Source: an uncultured Bacteroidales bacterium
Lineage (GTDB): Bacteria > Bacteroidota > Bacteroidia > Bacteroidales > UBA932
Assembly: GCA_944322715.1 (NCBI GenBank)
Contig: CALUPT010000007.1
Coordinates: 1-64,000, forward strand
Direction of reading: 5' to 3'
Length of the DNA stretch: 64,000 nt
Part shown: positions 16,201 to 25,171 of the stretch, in pieces
How positions within the stretch are numbered: position 1 is the first letter of the stretch
How the letters are laid out: every line of letters begins with the position of its first letter
The notes under the pieces: generated by a model
The model's input: only the letters and a program-made list of their open reading frames with translations
Databases searched by the model: none
What the model was told of the DNA's origin: nothing
Position numbers and translations under genes: made by a program

Positions 16201-17187
16201 GGGACGGCCGCAGGTACAGGCATAGGCCTTGCCCTTGCCCGTTCTCTTGCGGAACTGCACAACGGCTCGCTCTGCATGGATGATGATGACAGCGTGAACA
16301 GGTTCATCTGCGAGATACCGCTTGCATACGATACCGCGACGGGATATCATGATTCTTCTGAAAGCGGCGAGGCGCGGGCCTTCAATCCGATAGTCCCGAA
16401 AGCTCCGGCTCCGGGCAAATCCACGGTCCTTGTGGTTGAGGACAATCCTGAAATGCTCGCTTTCCTGTCGCGGCAGCTTTCCGGAAAATATAATGTGACA
16501 CCTGTCGCAGACGGGTATTCCGCAAAGGAGAAGCTCGAAGATCCGGATTGTACGGTGGATATAGTGACAAGCGATGTGATGATGCCCGGGATGGACGGGT
16601 TCGAGCTGTGCGGATGGATAAAGGATAACCTGCAGACCAGCCATATACCTGTCATCCTCCTTACGGCCAAGGCAGATATGGGCTCCAGGATAACAGGGTT
16701 GAACTATGGGGCCGATGCCTATATAGAGAAACCGTTCCCGATAGCATATCTCATGACATCCATATCCAGTATCCTGGAGAACAGGGAGAGACTGAAACGG
16801 CATTTCGCAGTCTCGCCATTCGGGAAAGTGACGGATCTGGCGCGTTCCTCCGCCGATGAGAAATTCCTCTCCGACCTTCAGGATTTCGTGACAGGACGCA
16901 TAGATGATCCGGATCTGACTGTCAATGACATGGCCGATGCCGTGTGTATGAGCTCATCCAGCCTTTTCCGCAAGCTGAAGGGTCTGATAGGCATGGCGCC
17001 TGTGGAATATCTCCAGCTGGAACGGCTCAAGAGGGCGGCCGCCCTCCTGAAGGAACAGAAATATACCGTGGCGGATGTCAGCCTCATGTCGGGATTCAAC
17101 TCCAACACATATTTCACCCTGTGCTTCAAGAAGCAGTTCGGGGTGACACCTTCCGTATTTATGAAAAACAGCAAACATACCTTATGA
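13234..17187 (+). CDS. Hybrid two-component system sensor/regulator (HTCS)
   Basis: The 1317-residue fusion has, in order: a signal peptide; a two-part Reg_prop beta-propeller sensor with repeats such as VWFGTKDGLNRYDG; a Y_Y_Y domain near 690-760; one membrane segment at about 765-788; HisKA with the phospho-accepting His818 (NIAHEIRTPLSL); HATPase_c; a receiver domain with Asp1114 (TSDVMMPG) near 1060-1170; and an AraC-type DNA-binding domain to the end. The periplasmic propeller typically binds an oligosaccharide from the target glycan and the AraC part activates the PUL. It is embedded mid-operon. Its stop overlaps the GH127 start (ATGA). Confidence 0.95.
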   Translation: MNLRTFFVMSLLSAAAAVASVAEERQYIFRSIDVDDGLSQNSVMDIVQDRYGFVWFGTKDGLNRYDGVELRRFSPRNAIPGNEYVTVMQEDSSGRIWVGTNAGMCVYHSEYEREERFLQKTSAGDYIRRCVNALAVSPAGEIWSAVDGQGFFCYDPAEDVLSLSASDASGEMSYRDARSICFDARGRCYADIGDGNLYISDDRLESAVPLFDEPVFKDRRINKLVIVSYSKLFVCTVQGLFCVSLSTGEMTEVDLGWDRFRHVHDIICMPDGDIWVGSDTGIVILGPSMKVRRYMLPDWGDIYSPEDIATYSFCLDREGGLWAGTYFAGAGYYPKDYTHIRRYYPKSYEDHFGQRVREIVPDPDGTLWVGTEDRGLVHFFPDSGDYVPIRHPAISDNIHGLCLDGDFLWIGTYDRSKGLVRYNIRTREIKPYPSAGVEIYSIEKTDDGTILLGTTSGLKKYDRGRDVFVADTSVTCFINDIYADSSGNLWIATNSDGVYLQDALSGEWRHFRYDESDVSTLAADMVLGIFEDSRSRIWLTTQGGGVCRWIPAENGFHRYLYDSEIPFSTVYRIEEDSKGVFWMTTNNGLVRYDEQGGSYMVYTTADGLLSNQFNYSSSCIDQSGKIWAGSIKGLMSFIPSAFIDDAYMPPVVFTGLSIYNRPVSIGSEDSPLEKSISVVDRLDLSASQSTFSISLSPMNFRSPRPIQLSYMLDGYDSEWYPVMDNTISYTRLAPGVYCLKIRGNNGTVPVKELEIRVHPPFYYSVWAFLVYAVAVAAAVSYAVMRFRKKQQEDRDRMEQDKIRELYVAKFNFFTNIAHEIRTPLSLISGPVESLKKNMEKTDNPELNEDLDMISQNTRRLTELINQLLDFRKAEQGSIVLNMAESDIPALVKNVWSGFSGAGRHRNIKMFLSLPERPFTAVVDREAMVKILSNLLSNALKYAGTYASLELSVPEDSGIFRIVLTNDGKIIPPDMRESIFQPFVRYAGQEGTAAGTGIGLALARSLAELHNGSLCMDDDDSVNRFICEIPLAYDTATGYHDSSESGEARAFNPIVPKAPAPGKSTVLVVEDNPEMLAFLSRQLSGKYNVTPVADGYSAKEKLEDPDCTVDIVTSDVMMPGMDGFELCGWIKDNLQTSHIPVILLTAKADMGSRITGLNYGADAYIEKPFPIAYLMTSISSILENRERLKRHFAVSPFGKVTDLARSSADEKFLSDLQDFVTGRIDDPDLTVNDMADAVCMSSSSLFRKLKGLIGMAPVEYLQLERLKRAAALLKEQKYTVADVSLMSGFNSNTYFTLCFKKQFGVTPSVFMKNSKHTL

Positions 17188-19226
17188 AAAGTCCTAAAAT
17201 CCTTTTTGCCGCACTCGTCTGTGCAGGATGCGCAGCAGCCTGCACGGATACAGGTCGCGTGGTCTCGTCAGTCGACAGACCGGATACCGGCAGCCGTAAT
17301 GTCAGTTATGTTTCAGGCCGGGAACCGCTGCTTCCGCAGAGCTTCATAAAACTGCCTGTAGGAAGCGTCCGTCCGGAAGGATGGGTACGCCGCTATCTCG
17401 AACTGCAGCGGGATGGCCTCACCGGACATCTCGGGGAGATAAGTGCCTGGCTGGACAAGGAAGACAATGCATGGCTCAGCCCGGGCGGCAGCCGCGGCTG
17501 GGAGGAAGTCCCGTACTGGCTCAAAGGCTACGGAGATATGGCATATATTCTCGGAGACGAGGATATGATAGAGGAGACCATGGTCTGGATAGAGGGTGTC
17601 CTGGACAGCAGGCGGGATGACGGCTTTTTCGGGCCCGTAAGCGTCAGGAACGGCAAGCCGGAACTGTGGGGGCAGATGATAATGCTCTGGTGCCTGCAGT
17701 CATACTATGAGTACTCGGGTGACGGCAGGGTGATTGACCTGATGACAGACTTTTTCAGGTGGGAGCTGGGCCTTCCCGACGAGATGTTTCTCGAGGATTA
17801 CTGGGAGAAATGCCGCGGAGGGGACAACCTTCTGAGCGTGTTGTGGCTGTATGAGCGTACCGGGGAGGATTTCCTCCTGGAACTTGCCGAAAAGATACAC
17901 CGCAACACTATAGACTGGGACAGGGTCGGCACGCTGCCCGACTGGCACAATGTCAATATTGCGGAAGGATTCCGCGAGCCGGCCCAGTATTATCTGCTTG
18001 CCGGGGATTCCACTATGCTCGCGGCTTCATACAATGTCCACAGCCTTGTCCGCAGGGCTTTCGGCCAGGTGCCCGGCGGGATGTTCGGAGCGGATGAGAA
18101 TGCACGTATGGGCTATATCGACCCGCGCCAGGGAGTGGAAACATGCGGAATGGTGGAACAGATGGCTTCGGACGAGATAATGCTCCGTATTACCGGAGAC
18201 CCGTTCTGGGCAGAGCATTGCGAGGAAGTGGCGTTCAATTCATATCCTGCTGCGGTAATGCCTGATTTCAGGGCATTGCGCTATATCACCTGTCCGAACC
18301 ATACCATCAGCGATGCGAAGGACTACCACCCTGCCATAGAGAACAGGGGGCCGTACCTGGCAATGAATCCGTTCAGCAGCAGGTGCTGCCAGCACAACCA
18401 TGCGTTCGGCTGGCCGTATTTTGCGGAAAATCTCATACTTGCCACCCAGGACAACGGAGTGGCTGCAGCCATCTATTCTGCCTGTACGGCCAATGTCATG
18501 GTAGCGGATGGAAAGGAGATAGTCCTCAGGGAGGAGACCCGTTATCCGTTTGAGGAGGACATCCTCTTCACGGTGGAGACTTCCGGAGATGTCCGTTTCC
18601 CGTTCTATCTCAGGATACCGTCATGGACGGAGAATGCCAGCGTGAAGGTCAACGGCAAGTCTGTCGGAGCGGTTCCCGTGGCAGGCAGGTATTTCAGGAT
18701 AGACAGGCTCTGGCAGGATGGCGACAGGGTATCGGTGACATTCCCGATGTCTCTGACCATGAGACGCTGGCAGGCGAACAGGGGAAGCGTGAGTGTCGAT
18801 TACGGTCCTCTGACCCTGTCTCTGAAGATAGGGGAGAAATATGTGGAGAGGAACAGCACCGAGACGGTCATCTTCGATGCCGGCTGGCAGGAGGATGCGG
18901 ATCCGACGCAGTGGCCGACCACCGAGATATATCCGGAGGGGGACTGGAACTACGCCCTTTCCCTTCCGGTTGGGGAGAAGTCTCTGGATGACATCGAGAT
19001 TGTCCGCAAGGAGTGGCCGGAGGATGATTTTCCGTTCTCTCTTGACGGTGTTCCGCTCGAGTTCAGGGCTACGGGTCGGAAAGTGCCGTCCTGGGGACCG
19101 GATCCGACGGGACTTTGCGGTGTGCTTCCTCCGGAGAATGCGGCAGTCGGGGAGAGGGAGCCGATCACCCTTGTACCTATGGGAGCGGCCAGACTGCGGA
19201 TCTCCGCCTTCCCGTATTCAGAATGA
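17184..19226 (+). CDS. GH127 (DUF1680) beta-L-arabinofuranosidase
   Basis: The start is ATG 17184, overlapping the HTCS stop; longer readings upstream lie inside the HTCS gene. The 680-residue protein begins with a lipoprotein-like signal (AGCAAAC). The zinc-thiolate active site known from Bifidobacterium HypBA1 is intact: E319-x-C321 (GVETCGM) and the Cys pair C401-C402 (SRCCQHNHAFGWPYF), one of which is the nucleophile in the family. GH127 enzymes remove terminal beta-L-arabinofuranose. In this operon it would act in the periplasm or at the surface on arabinosylated oligosaccharides with the GH43 enzymes that follow. A REP-like repeat separates it from the next gene. Confidence 0.88.
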   Translation: MKSPKILFAALVCAGCAAACTDTGRVVSSVDRPDTGSRNVSYVSGREPLLPQSFIKLPVGSVRPEGWVRRYLELQRDGLTGHLGEISAWLDKEDNAWLSPGGSRGWEEVPYWLKGYGDMAYILGDEDMIEETMVWIEGVLDSRRDDGFFGPVSVRNGKPELWGQMIMLWCLQSYYEYSGDGRVIDLMTDFFRWELGLPDEMFLEDYWEKCRGGDNLLSVLWLYERTGEDFLLELAEKIHRNTIDWDRVGTLPDWHNVNIAEGFREPAQYYLLAGDSTMLAASYNVHSLVRRAFGQVPGGMFGADENARMGYIDPRQGVETCGMVEQMASDEIMLRITGDPFWAEHCEEVAFNSYPAAVMPDFRALRYITCPNHTISDAKDYHPAIENRGPYLAMNPFSSRCCQHNHAFGWPYFAENLILATQDNGVAAAIYSACTANVMVADGKEIVLREETRYPFEEDILFTVETSGDVRFPFYLRIPSWTENASVKVNGKSVGAVPVAGRYFRIDRLWQDGDRVSVTFPMSLTMRRWQANRGSVSVDYGPLTLSLKIGEKYVERNSTETVIFDAGWQEDADPTQWPTTEIYPEGDWNYALSLPVGEKSLDDIEIVRKEWPEDDFPFSLDGVPLEFRATGRKVPSWGPDPTGLCGVLPPENAAVGEREPITLVPMGAARLRISAFPYSE

Positions 19227-19228
19227 TG

Positions 19229-19340
19229 TCATCCTGAGCGACGCCTGTCATCCTGAGCGTCAGCGAAGGATCTGTGCCCCTTTCCCGCACTGTCATCCTG
19301 AGCGACGCCTGTCATCCTGAGCGTCAGCGAAGGATCTGAA
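19229..19340. repeat. REP-like repeats, two copies
   Basis: A roughly 50-bp unit, made of GTCATCCTGAGCGACGCCT followed by GTCATCCTGAGCGTCAGCGAAGGATCTG, occurs twice in direct orientation in the GH127-GH43 gap. The core inverted repeat (CCTGAGCG...) recurs elsewhere in the window in both orientations. Confidence 0.75.
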
Positions 19341-19371
19341 AAACCGAAAATGTCATAATTATTACAATACG

Positions 19372-20847
19372 ATGAAACGATTTTACGAATATCTGATTCT
19401 CGGCGTGTCTCTCCTTGTCCTGGCTGCAGGCTGCAGGAAAGGTCCTTCAATGAATGGCCTTGCATTGGGATATGCCTCGTACGATGTGCAGACCGCCTTT
19501 CTTGAAGAGGAGGAGACTGTGCTGAATGTGGATACGCGGCTTACTGTAGAGAGCGGCGGCGGTCTCCAGGGTCAGCTTGACTACACGCTGACTGTCCCGA
19601 CCGATGCGGCGGAACTTGTGAAAAAGTACAATGAGGTGCACGGGACTGGTTATGAACTCCTTCCTGAGGGCTCGTATTCCATAGGTACAGGGACGTGGCT
19701 TCCGAGCAGTATAAATTCCAGGGTGCCTGTGACTTTCTACAGATCCAAGGTGGGAGAACTTTCATATCTGCTGCCTGTACGGCTTTCTGCGGACGGTGTG
19801 AGAATAGCCTCCGGTGTGACCTATATTGCCGCAGGCAAGAATTTCTATACCAATCCGGTGATAATCCAGAGCTGTTCCGATCCTACGATAATGCGTGCAC
19901 AGGACGGGACTTTCTATCTTGCTGCCACGGAAGAAGGCAGTTATCCTTATCCGTCGGAGACCCAGGGACTGCCGATCTTCAGGTCCGATGATCTTGTGAA
20001 CTGGAACTGCGGCGAGAATGGAGAAGACTGGGATAACACCCGTGTGTTCAACCCCAAGACAGACTCTGAATGGGGAGAAGGTGCGGGCGGCCTCTGGGCT
20101 CCTGAACTGAGATATATCGCAGGCAAGTATGTCTGCTATTATTCCTTGATCAGAAATGGATCCTGGGATTCAACCGGATGGAAAACCATGGATATAGGAG
20201 TGGCGACATCCGAAACGCCGGAAGGGCCGTACAGGAATGCACATAAACTGATCGATGCCGAAGAGTTGGGCGTGCTGCCTTCCATCGACCCGTTCTATTA
20301 CGAGGAAGACGGGAAGCATTATATGTTCTGGGGGACGCATCCTTCAGGAATATGGGTGACGGAACTGACGGAGGACGGACTTGATGTGAAAAGAGACATT
20401 TCCGGGAACCCGACATTGAAACAGCAGATCGCCAAGTCCGATGTCGGGGAAGGCGTGGTCATATACAAACGCGGGGAATGGTACTATCTCTTCTGTTCCA
20501 TGGGCAGTCCTACAGCCAATGAAAACAGTACCTATCACGTCGTCATGGGACGTTCGGAGAATCTTCTCGGTCCATACGTGACAAAGGATGGGGGACGGCT
20601 GCTTGACGGGAATTCAGAGCTGTTTGTGAAGACTGAAGGCGATTTATTCGCTCCAGGGCACAATTCCATAATCATAGAAGATGACAGGGGGCAGATGTGG
20701 ACAGCGATTCATTCCTATGCTGACGGTGAGTGGAGTCACGGACATCCTCTCTCCGTAATGCAGATATTCCTCGATGAGGATGGCTGGCCGTACGTGCCTG
20801 ACAATCAAGTCCCTCGCAAGGCACTTGTCCCGATATTCGACAAATAG
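19372..20847 (+). CDS. GH43-type glycosidase with N-terminal DUF1735 domain (lipoprotein)
   Basis: The 491-residue lipoprotein (VLAAGC) has a DUF1735 module at about 30-150 (LVKKYNEVHGTGYELLPEG). A five-bladed propeller of the GH43 type follows from about residue 160. Candidate catalytic acids are the base Asp in SCSDPTIMRA, the Asp in LPSIDPFYYEEDGKHYMFWG and the acid Glu in the VGEGVVIYKRGEWYYLF blade. GH43 members are mainly alpha-L-arabinofuranosidases, arabinanases, xylosidases and exo-galactanases. The DUF1735 domain would hold the enzyme to the glycan or membrane. First of three consecutive GH43 genes, 21 bp before the next. Confidence 0.8.
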   Translation: MKRFYEYLILGVSLLVLAAGCRKGPSMNGLALGYASYDVQTAFLEEEETVLNVDTRLTVESGGGLQGQLDYTLTVPTDAAELVKKYNEVHGTGYELLPEGSYSIGTGTWLPSSINSRVPVTFYRSKVGELSYLLPVRLSADGVRIASGVTYIAAGKNFYTNPVIIQSCSDPTIMRAQDGTFYLAATEEGSYPYPSETQGLPIFRSDDLVNWNCGENGEDWDNTRVFNPKTDSEWGEGAGGLWAPELRYIAGKYVCYYSLIRNGSWDSTGWKTMDIGVATSETPEGPYRNAHKLIDAEELGVLPSIDPFYYEEDGKHYMFWGTHPSGIWVTELTEDGLDVKRDISGNPTLKQQIAKSDVGEGVVIYKRGEWYYLFCSMGSPTANENSTYHVVMGRSENLLGPYVTKDGGRLLDGNSELFVKTEGDLFAPGHNSIIIEDDRGQMWTAIHSYADGEWSHGHPLSVMQIFLDEDGWPYVPDNQVPRKALVPIFDK

Positions 20848-20868
20848 TCCACAGAAACGTTTCCATCT

Positions 20869-21906
20869 ATGATGCTCAGCAGTATTCTATTTTCCATCTT
20901 TCTGGCATTCACCCCGTGCGGGCTCTTGCCGGACTTTGCGGCCGGTGATTGCCGGTACACGGTTCCTGCCACGAATGTCTCCGGCGATGAGAGCCGGGAC
21001 AATGACTCCGGTTCGGCCATACCTCTTGCAATAGCCGACCCTTATGTCATTTATGACGAGGGGACGGGAGTGTATTATGCATACGGGACCAGTGCTCCGG
21101 ACGGTTTCAAGACGTATGTTTCGACGGATCTTGTCCATTGGAGGCAGGCGGATACCCGGCTCGGGGACGGATATGTCCTGCGCAAGGGGCATTCCGTATT
21201 CGGCGATGCCAATTTCTGGGCTCCCGAGGTCTGGAAGATAGGGGATACCTACTATATGCTGTATACTGCCGATTTCAGCCTGTGTGTCGCGCAGTCTGAT
21301 TCGCCTCTCGGCCCGTTCGTCCAGCAGGACGGACCGTATTGTCTCGTGCATGGCGCGATCGACCATACTCTCTGCATCGATGACGCGACAGGGGAGTATT
21401 ACCTTTGTTTCAACGCCACGAGAAACGGACGGAACAGCATATACATGGCAAGGGTCGAAAAGGACTTCTCGGCCATGGCTCCGGAGAGCGGGTGGCAGCT
21501 CTGTCTGACGACATCGCCCGGGACGTGGGAGGAGATACAGAACCAGATTATAGAGGGGCCGTTCATTATAAGGCACGGAGGGAAATATTACCTCACCTAT
21601 TCTGCCAACGATTACCGCAGCCAGGATTATGCGGTAGGCTATGCCGTTTCAGATACCCTTTTCCCCGGCAAATGGGAAAAGGCGGCTGACAATCCGATTC
21701 TCCGCCGGCCTGCCGGACTTGTCGGTACCGGACATTCATCGTTTTTCACAGGAGCCGATGGTCAGCTGTATATCGTCTTTCACGCACATCCCGACATGGA
21801 ATCATACGATCCGAGACATACGTATGTCGGCAAGGCGCTGATCGGAGAAGATGGCGTGCTGAAAATCGATGGGAACTGTTTCCCCGCATTTCTGGTATCT
21901 GAATAA
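20869..21906 (+). CDS. GH43-family glycosidase
   Basis: The 345-residue protein has a hydrophobic N-terminal signal and essentially one GH43 propeller. The catalytic triad positions are visible: base Asp in LAIADPYVIYDEG, the pKa-modulating Asp in GAIDHTLCID and the acid Glu in IIEGPFIIRHGGKYYL. The pattern HWRQAD...FWAPEVWKIGDTYYMLY is typical of arabinofuranosidase- and arabinanase-like GH43 members. It probably works in the periplasm on arabinose-containing oligosaccharides. It is separated by 9 bp from the next GH43 gene. Exact linkage specificity cannot be read from the sequence. Confidence 0.83.
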   Translation: MMLSSILFSIFLAFTPCGLLPDFAAGDCRYTVPATNVSGDESRDNDSGSAIPLAIADPYVIYDEGTGVYYAYGTSAPDGFKTYVSTDLVHWRQADTRLGDGYVLRKGHSVFGDANFWAPEVWKIGDTYYMLYTADFSLCVAQSDSPLGPFVQQDGPYCLVHGAIDHTLCIDDATGEYYLCFNATRNGRNSIYMARVEKDFSAMAPESGWQLCLTTSPGTWEEIQNQIIEGPFIIRHGGKYYLTYSANDYRSQDYAVGYAVSDTLFPGKWEKAADNPILRRPAGLVGTGHSSFFTGADGQLYIVFHAHPDMESYDPRHTYVGKALIGEDGVLKIDGNCFPAFLVSE

Positions 21907-21915
21907 ATTACTGTC

Positions 21916-23031
21916 ATGAAAATAGGAATTATGAATTTAAAAGGTATCCGTATGTTTGCTCTAATCTGTCTGCTGGCAATATTGTCTTGTGAAAATGTTT
22001 CGATCAGGGATATTGTCGGGTCAGGCGGATCATCCGGGACACGGTTCAATATCGAGACACTCGACAATCCCGTGCTCCCGGAGGATGCTGCCGATCCATC
22101 CCTGCTGGATGACAGGGAGAGGACAGGTTACTATTACCTCTATACGACCGAGAACGGGGAGTGCGACATTCCTGTGTACAGGTCGAAGAATCTGGTGGAC
22201 TGGGAATTTGTCGGGGATGCCTTTCCAGACGGCTTCCAGCGGAAATGGGGCGAGTCCTGGGCGCGTCCGTGGGCTCCCGACATCAACTATATCAATGGCA
22301 AGTATGTCCTGTACTATTCCATGGGATGCTGGAACGAGCCTATGCTGAGCGAGAGCGGAGTGGCGGTGTCTGACTCTCCTGAAGGTCCGTTTGCCGACAT
22401 AGACGGCAACCCTCTTCTCAACAGGGAGAACTGCCGGGTATTCAATCCTATCGATGTCAGTTTCTTTGATGACGGCGAGAAGAAATATATCTTCTGGGGA
22501 AGTTACAAACTCAGCGATGACCCGTCTGTAGATTACGGAATCTATGCCATAGAGGTTACAGATGACGGACTTGCCATAAAGGAGGGCGCCTCCAAGGTAA
22601 AGGTTGCGGGCAACCAGATAGAAGGGACTATGGTCACGAAAAAGGACGGCTGGTATTATCTTTTCGCTTCTACCGGTCAGACACTGGCAGGAACGTCCAG
22701 CGACTACCGGGTGGTGGTCGGGCGTTCGGACAACATCCTCGGGCCTTACGCAGGTCCGGATGGCACACCGATGCTGGACAATGATGGTTATAACAACTAT
22801 ATCCTTTCGGGAGACGGCAGCACGTTCTTCGGTACCGGACACAATTCCGGAATAGTCACTGATGATGCCGGACAGAGCTGGATGGCCTATCATACGTTAT
22901 GGACTGGCAATAACCTGAGTGTCAGGGTTGTATGCCTCGACCGGATAATATGGACCGACGGATGGCCTTCTTTGGTTACAGGACATCCTGTCACGGACGG
23001 CACAGGACCTATGTTCAAAATTAATTTCTGA
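21916..23031 (+). CDS. GH43-family glycosidase (lipoprotein)
   Basis: The 371-residue lipoprotein (LLAILSC) contains a single GH43 propeller. Candidate catalytic residues are Asp in EDAADPSLLDD, Asp in NPIDVSFFDDGEKKYIFWG and Glu in NQIEGTMVTKKDGWYYLF. The nearby RPWAPDINYINGKYVLYY matches the WAPD motif of GH43. It resembles the DUF1735-GH43 protein more than the middle enzyme, judging from the shared KYIFWG/KHYMFWG and VVVGRS/VVMGRS segments. The start at 21916 is favoured; a second ATG at 21931 would also leave a full signal. Only 1 bp separates it from the GH65 gene. Confidence 0.83.
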   Translation: MKIGIMNLKGIRMFALICLLAILSCENVSIRDIVGSGGSSGTRFNIETLDNPVLPEDAADPSLLDDRERTGYYYLYTTENGECDIPVYRSKNLVDWEFVGDAFPDGFQRKWGESWARPWAPDINYINGKYVLYYSMGCWNEPMLSESGVAVSDSPEGPFADIDGNPLLNRENCRVFNPIDVSFFDDGEKKYIFWGSYKLSDDPSVDYGIYAIEVTDDGLAIKEGASKVKVAGNQIEGTMVTKKDGWYYLFASTGQTLAGTSSDYRVVVGRSDNILGPYAGPDGTPMLDNDGYNNYILSGDGSTFFGTGHNSGIVTDDAGQSWMAYHTLWTGNNLSVRVVCLDRIIWTDGWPSLVTGHPVTDGTGPMFKINF

Positions 23032-23032
23032 T

Positions 23033-25042
23033 ATGATGAAAAGATTTCTTGTTCTTCTCGCTTTGGCGGTATCGGGGGTCGTATATGCGCAGAATGATGC
23101 CTCGGATGGCTGGGTACTGTCCACGGATGATGCGAATGGCCGGTATGTCGGAGCGCCTGTCGCCAACGGAAGGATCGGTATCCTGCCGTGGAGAGAGCCT
23201 TTTTCTGTAAACCATGTGATCCTGAACCACGTCTTCGATGCCGATGGTCCGGAAGGTATCAGCCGGATGCTGCGCGGAATCAATCCTTTCGGCCTGGAGA
23301 TGAGGATCGACGGGGAGAAGGTGGCAATGCAGAACATATCCGGCTGGAGGCAGACGCTGGATATGAGGGAGGCAAGCCATAATACCTCTTTCGAAGTGCC
23401 GGGAAAGGCAGAGGTCTCCTATTCCATATATGCCCTCAGGAATATGCCGTATTCCGGACTTGTGACAGTCAGGGTAAAGGCTCTTGATGACATCTTCCTG
23501 CAGATGGACAATGTCGTTTCTGTCCCTGATGAATACAGGGAGCCGGGACATCGTGTCTACAGGACCAATATTGATGGAATGCCTTTGGATATACACAGGA
23601 CGGAAGCCCTTTCCCTGTACAGGGAACAGAAGGTGTCGGCATCATCCGCATTCATATACGCCACTGCTACGGCATCGCTTGCCGAAGGCGGGAATGTCCT
23701 TGTCTCAAGGGTGAAGAAAGGGGATACTGTCGAGTTCGCCCTGGCAGGTACGGTATGTTCTGGACGTGATTTTCTGGATCCGTACAACGAGTCCGACAGA
23801 CAGATAACATATATCGTCAAGGAAGGTGTCGGCAAGGTCCTTGAAGGGCACAGGTCCCTGTGGAATGAAATGTGGCAGGGCGATATTGTCATAGAAGGCG
23901 ATGACAAGGCGCAGAAGGATGTGCGTTTCGCCCTTTACAACCTGTATTCGTACTGCCGGGAGGGCAGCAGGCTCAGCATATCTCCGATGGGGCTGTCTTC
24001 ACAGGGATATAACGGGCATATCTTCTGGGATACCGAGATATGGATGTATCCTCCGATGCTGTTTCTCAACCGGGGGATAGCGGAATCGATGATAGACTAC
24101 AGGACAGACAGGCTCGGCGCGGCGCGCCACAGGGCAGACAACTATGGCTATGAAGGGGCCATGTTCCCGTGGGAGAGCGATGACGCCGGACAGGAGGCCT
24201 GCCCTCTCTTTGCTCCGACAGGGGCATTCGAGCACCATATCACTGCCGATATAGCAATAGCAGCCTGGAACTTCTACTGTATGACTCGGGACAGGGAATG
24301 GCTGAAGAAGGAAGGCTGGCCTCTGCTCAAGGCTGCAGCCGAATTCTGGACAAGCCGTGTCCACAGGAACGATGATGGATCATATTCGATCCTCAATGTC
24401 GTCGCAGCCGATGAATATGCAGAAGGAGTGGATGACAATTCCTTCACCAACGGTGCAGCCATCAAGGCCCTTACGGCGGCGACGAAGGCTGCGGCTGTCT
24501 GCGGGGAGAAGGCCCCTGCGATATGGAAAGAGATTGCCTGCAATATCCGTATCCTCGAATTCGAGGATGGAGTCACCCGTGAGTATGACGGTTATGATGG
24601 AGGGATCATCAAACAGGCCGATGCAAACCTTCTTGCCTATCCTCTCGGGATTGTCACCGACCCTCAGGAGATCAGGAAAGATCTTGAATACTATATAGGA
24701 AGGATTGATGACAATGCGCCGGCCATGTCGCATTCGGTCTTCTGTGTGCAGTATGCCCGGCTCGGAGATGGGGAGAGGGCCTATGAACTTTTCAAACGCT
24801 GCTACGAACCCAATTCCAAGCCGCCGTTCGGGGTCATTACAGAGACTCCGTTCAGCGATAATCCGTATTTTGCTACCGGAGCCGGAGGAATGCTGCAGGC
24901 TGTCATCAACGGCTTCTGCGGACTGGAGATAACCGACAAGGGGGTGGTCCAGCTGCCGGCAGCCCTTCCACCGCACTGGAAAAGCGTGACTGTCAAGGGT
25001 GTCGGTCCGGACAGGAAAACCTATGTCAATTCACACAAGTGA
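23033..25042 (+). CDS. GH65-family enzyme, probably an exported alpha-glucoside hydrolase
   Basis: The 669-residue protein has a signal peptide (VVYAQ) and the (alpha/alpha)6-barrel motifs of GH65: HIFWDTEIWMYPPML, GAMFPWESDDAGQE and VVAADEYAEGVDDNSFTN (general acid Glu461). The FPWES...GxE signature is closer to the hydrolase branch (acid trehalase; PGGHG-like glucosyl-galactosyl-hydroxylysine glucosidase) than to cytoplasmic phosphorylases. The export signal also argues for hydrolysis. It would remove alpha-linked glucose, possibly 1,2-linked, from oligosaccharides in the periplasm. Last gene of the PUL; a strong terminator starts 2 bp after its stop. Confidence 0.8.
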   Translation: MMKRFLVLLALAVSGVVYAQNDASDGWVLSTDDANGRYVGAPVANGRIGILPWREPFSVNHVILNHVFDADGPEGISRMLRGINPFGLEMRIDGEKVAMQNISGWRQTLDMREASHNTSFEVPGKAEVSYSIYALRNMPYSGLVTVRVKALDDIFLQMDNVVSVPDEYREPGHRVYRTNIDGMPLDIHRTEALSLYREQKVSASSAFIYATATASLAEGGNVLVSRVKKGDTVEFALAGTVCSGRDFLDPYNESDRQITYIVKEGVGKVLEGHRSLWNEMWQGDIVIEGDDKAQKDVRFALYNLYSYCREGSRLSISPMGLSSQGYNGHIFWDTEIWMYPPMLFLNRGIAESMIDYRTDRLGAARHRADNYGYEGAMFPWESDDAGQEACPLFAPTGAFEHHITADIAIAAWNFYCMTRDREWLKKEGWPLLKAAAEFWTSRVHRNDDGSYSILNVVAADEYAEGVDDNSFTNGAAIKALTAATKAAAVCGEKAPAIWKEIACNIRILEFEDGVTREYDGYDGGIIKQADANLLAYPLGIVTDPQEIRKDLEYYIGRIDDNAPAMSHSVFCVQYARLGDGERAYELFKRCYEPNSKPPFGVITETPFSDNPYFATGAGGMLQAVINGFCGLEITDKGVVQLPAALPPHWKSVTVKGVGPDRKTYVNSHK

Positions 25043-25044
25043 CA

Positions 25045-25081
25045 AAAAGAGGGCGGGTCTGATTTTGACCCGCCCTCTTTT
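25045..25081 (+). terminator. Strong bidirectional terminator closing the PUL operon
   Basis: AAAAGAGGGCGGGTC pairs perfectly with GACCCGCCCTCTTTT around a 7-nt loop. A-rich and T-rich flanks allow termination in both directions. It separates the + strand PUL from the - strand tRNA-Arg. Confidence 0.85.
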
Positions 25082-25083
25082 CG

Positions 25084-25160
25084 TGGTGACCCCTACAGGA
25101 TTCAAACCTGTAACCTTTTGATCCGTAGTCAAATGCTCTATTCAGTTGAGCTAAGGGGCC
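25084..25160 (-). tRNA. tRNA-Arg(ACG), CCA encoded
   Basis: On the - strand the sequence starts GGCCCCT and ends AGGGGTC-A-CCA. The anticodon loop is CTACGGA (anticodon ACG, read as ICG after editing) and the T loop TTTGAAT. All arms pair. It lies 11 bp downstream of rplS on the same strand. Confidence 0.93.
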
Positions 25161-25171
25161 GATATTTTCCG

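Noticed and set aside
16944..19226. GH127 frame extended upstream to 16944
   Set aside because: The extension overlaps the AraC domain of the HTCS. ATG 17184 begins a proper signal sequence and overlaps the HTCS stop by 4 bp.
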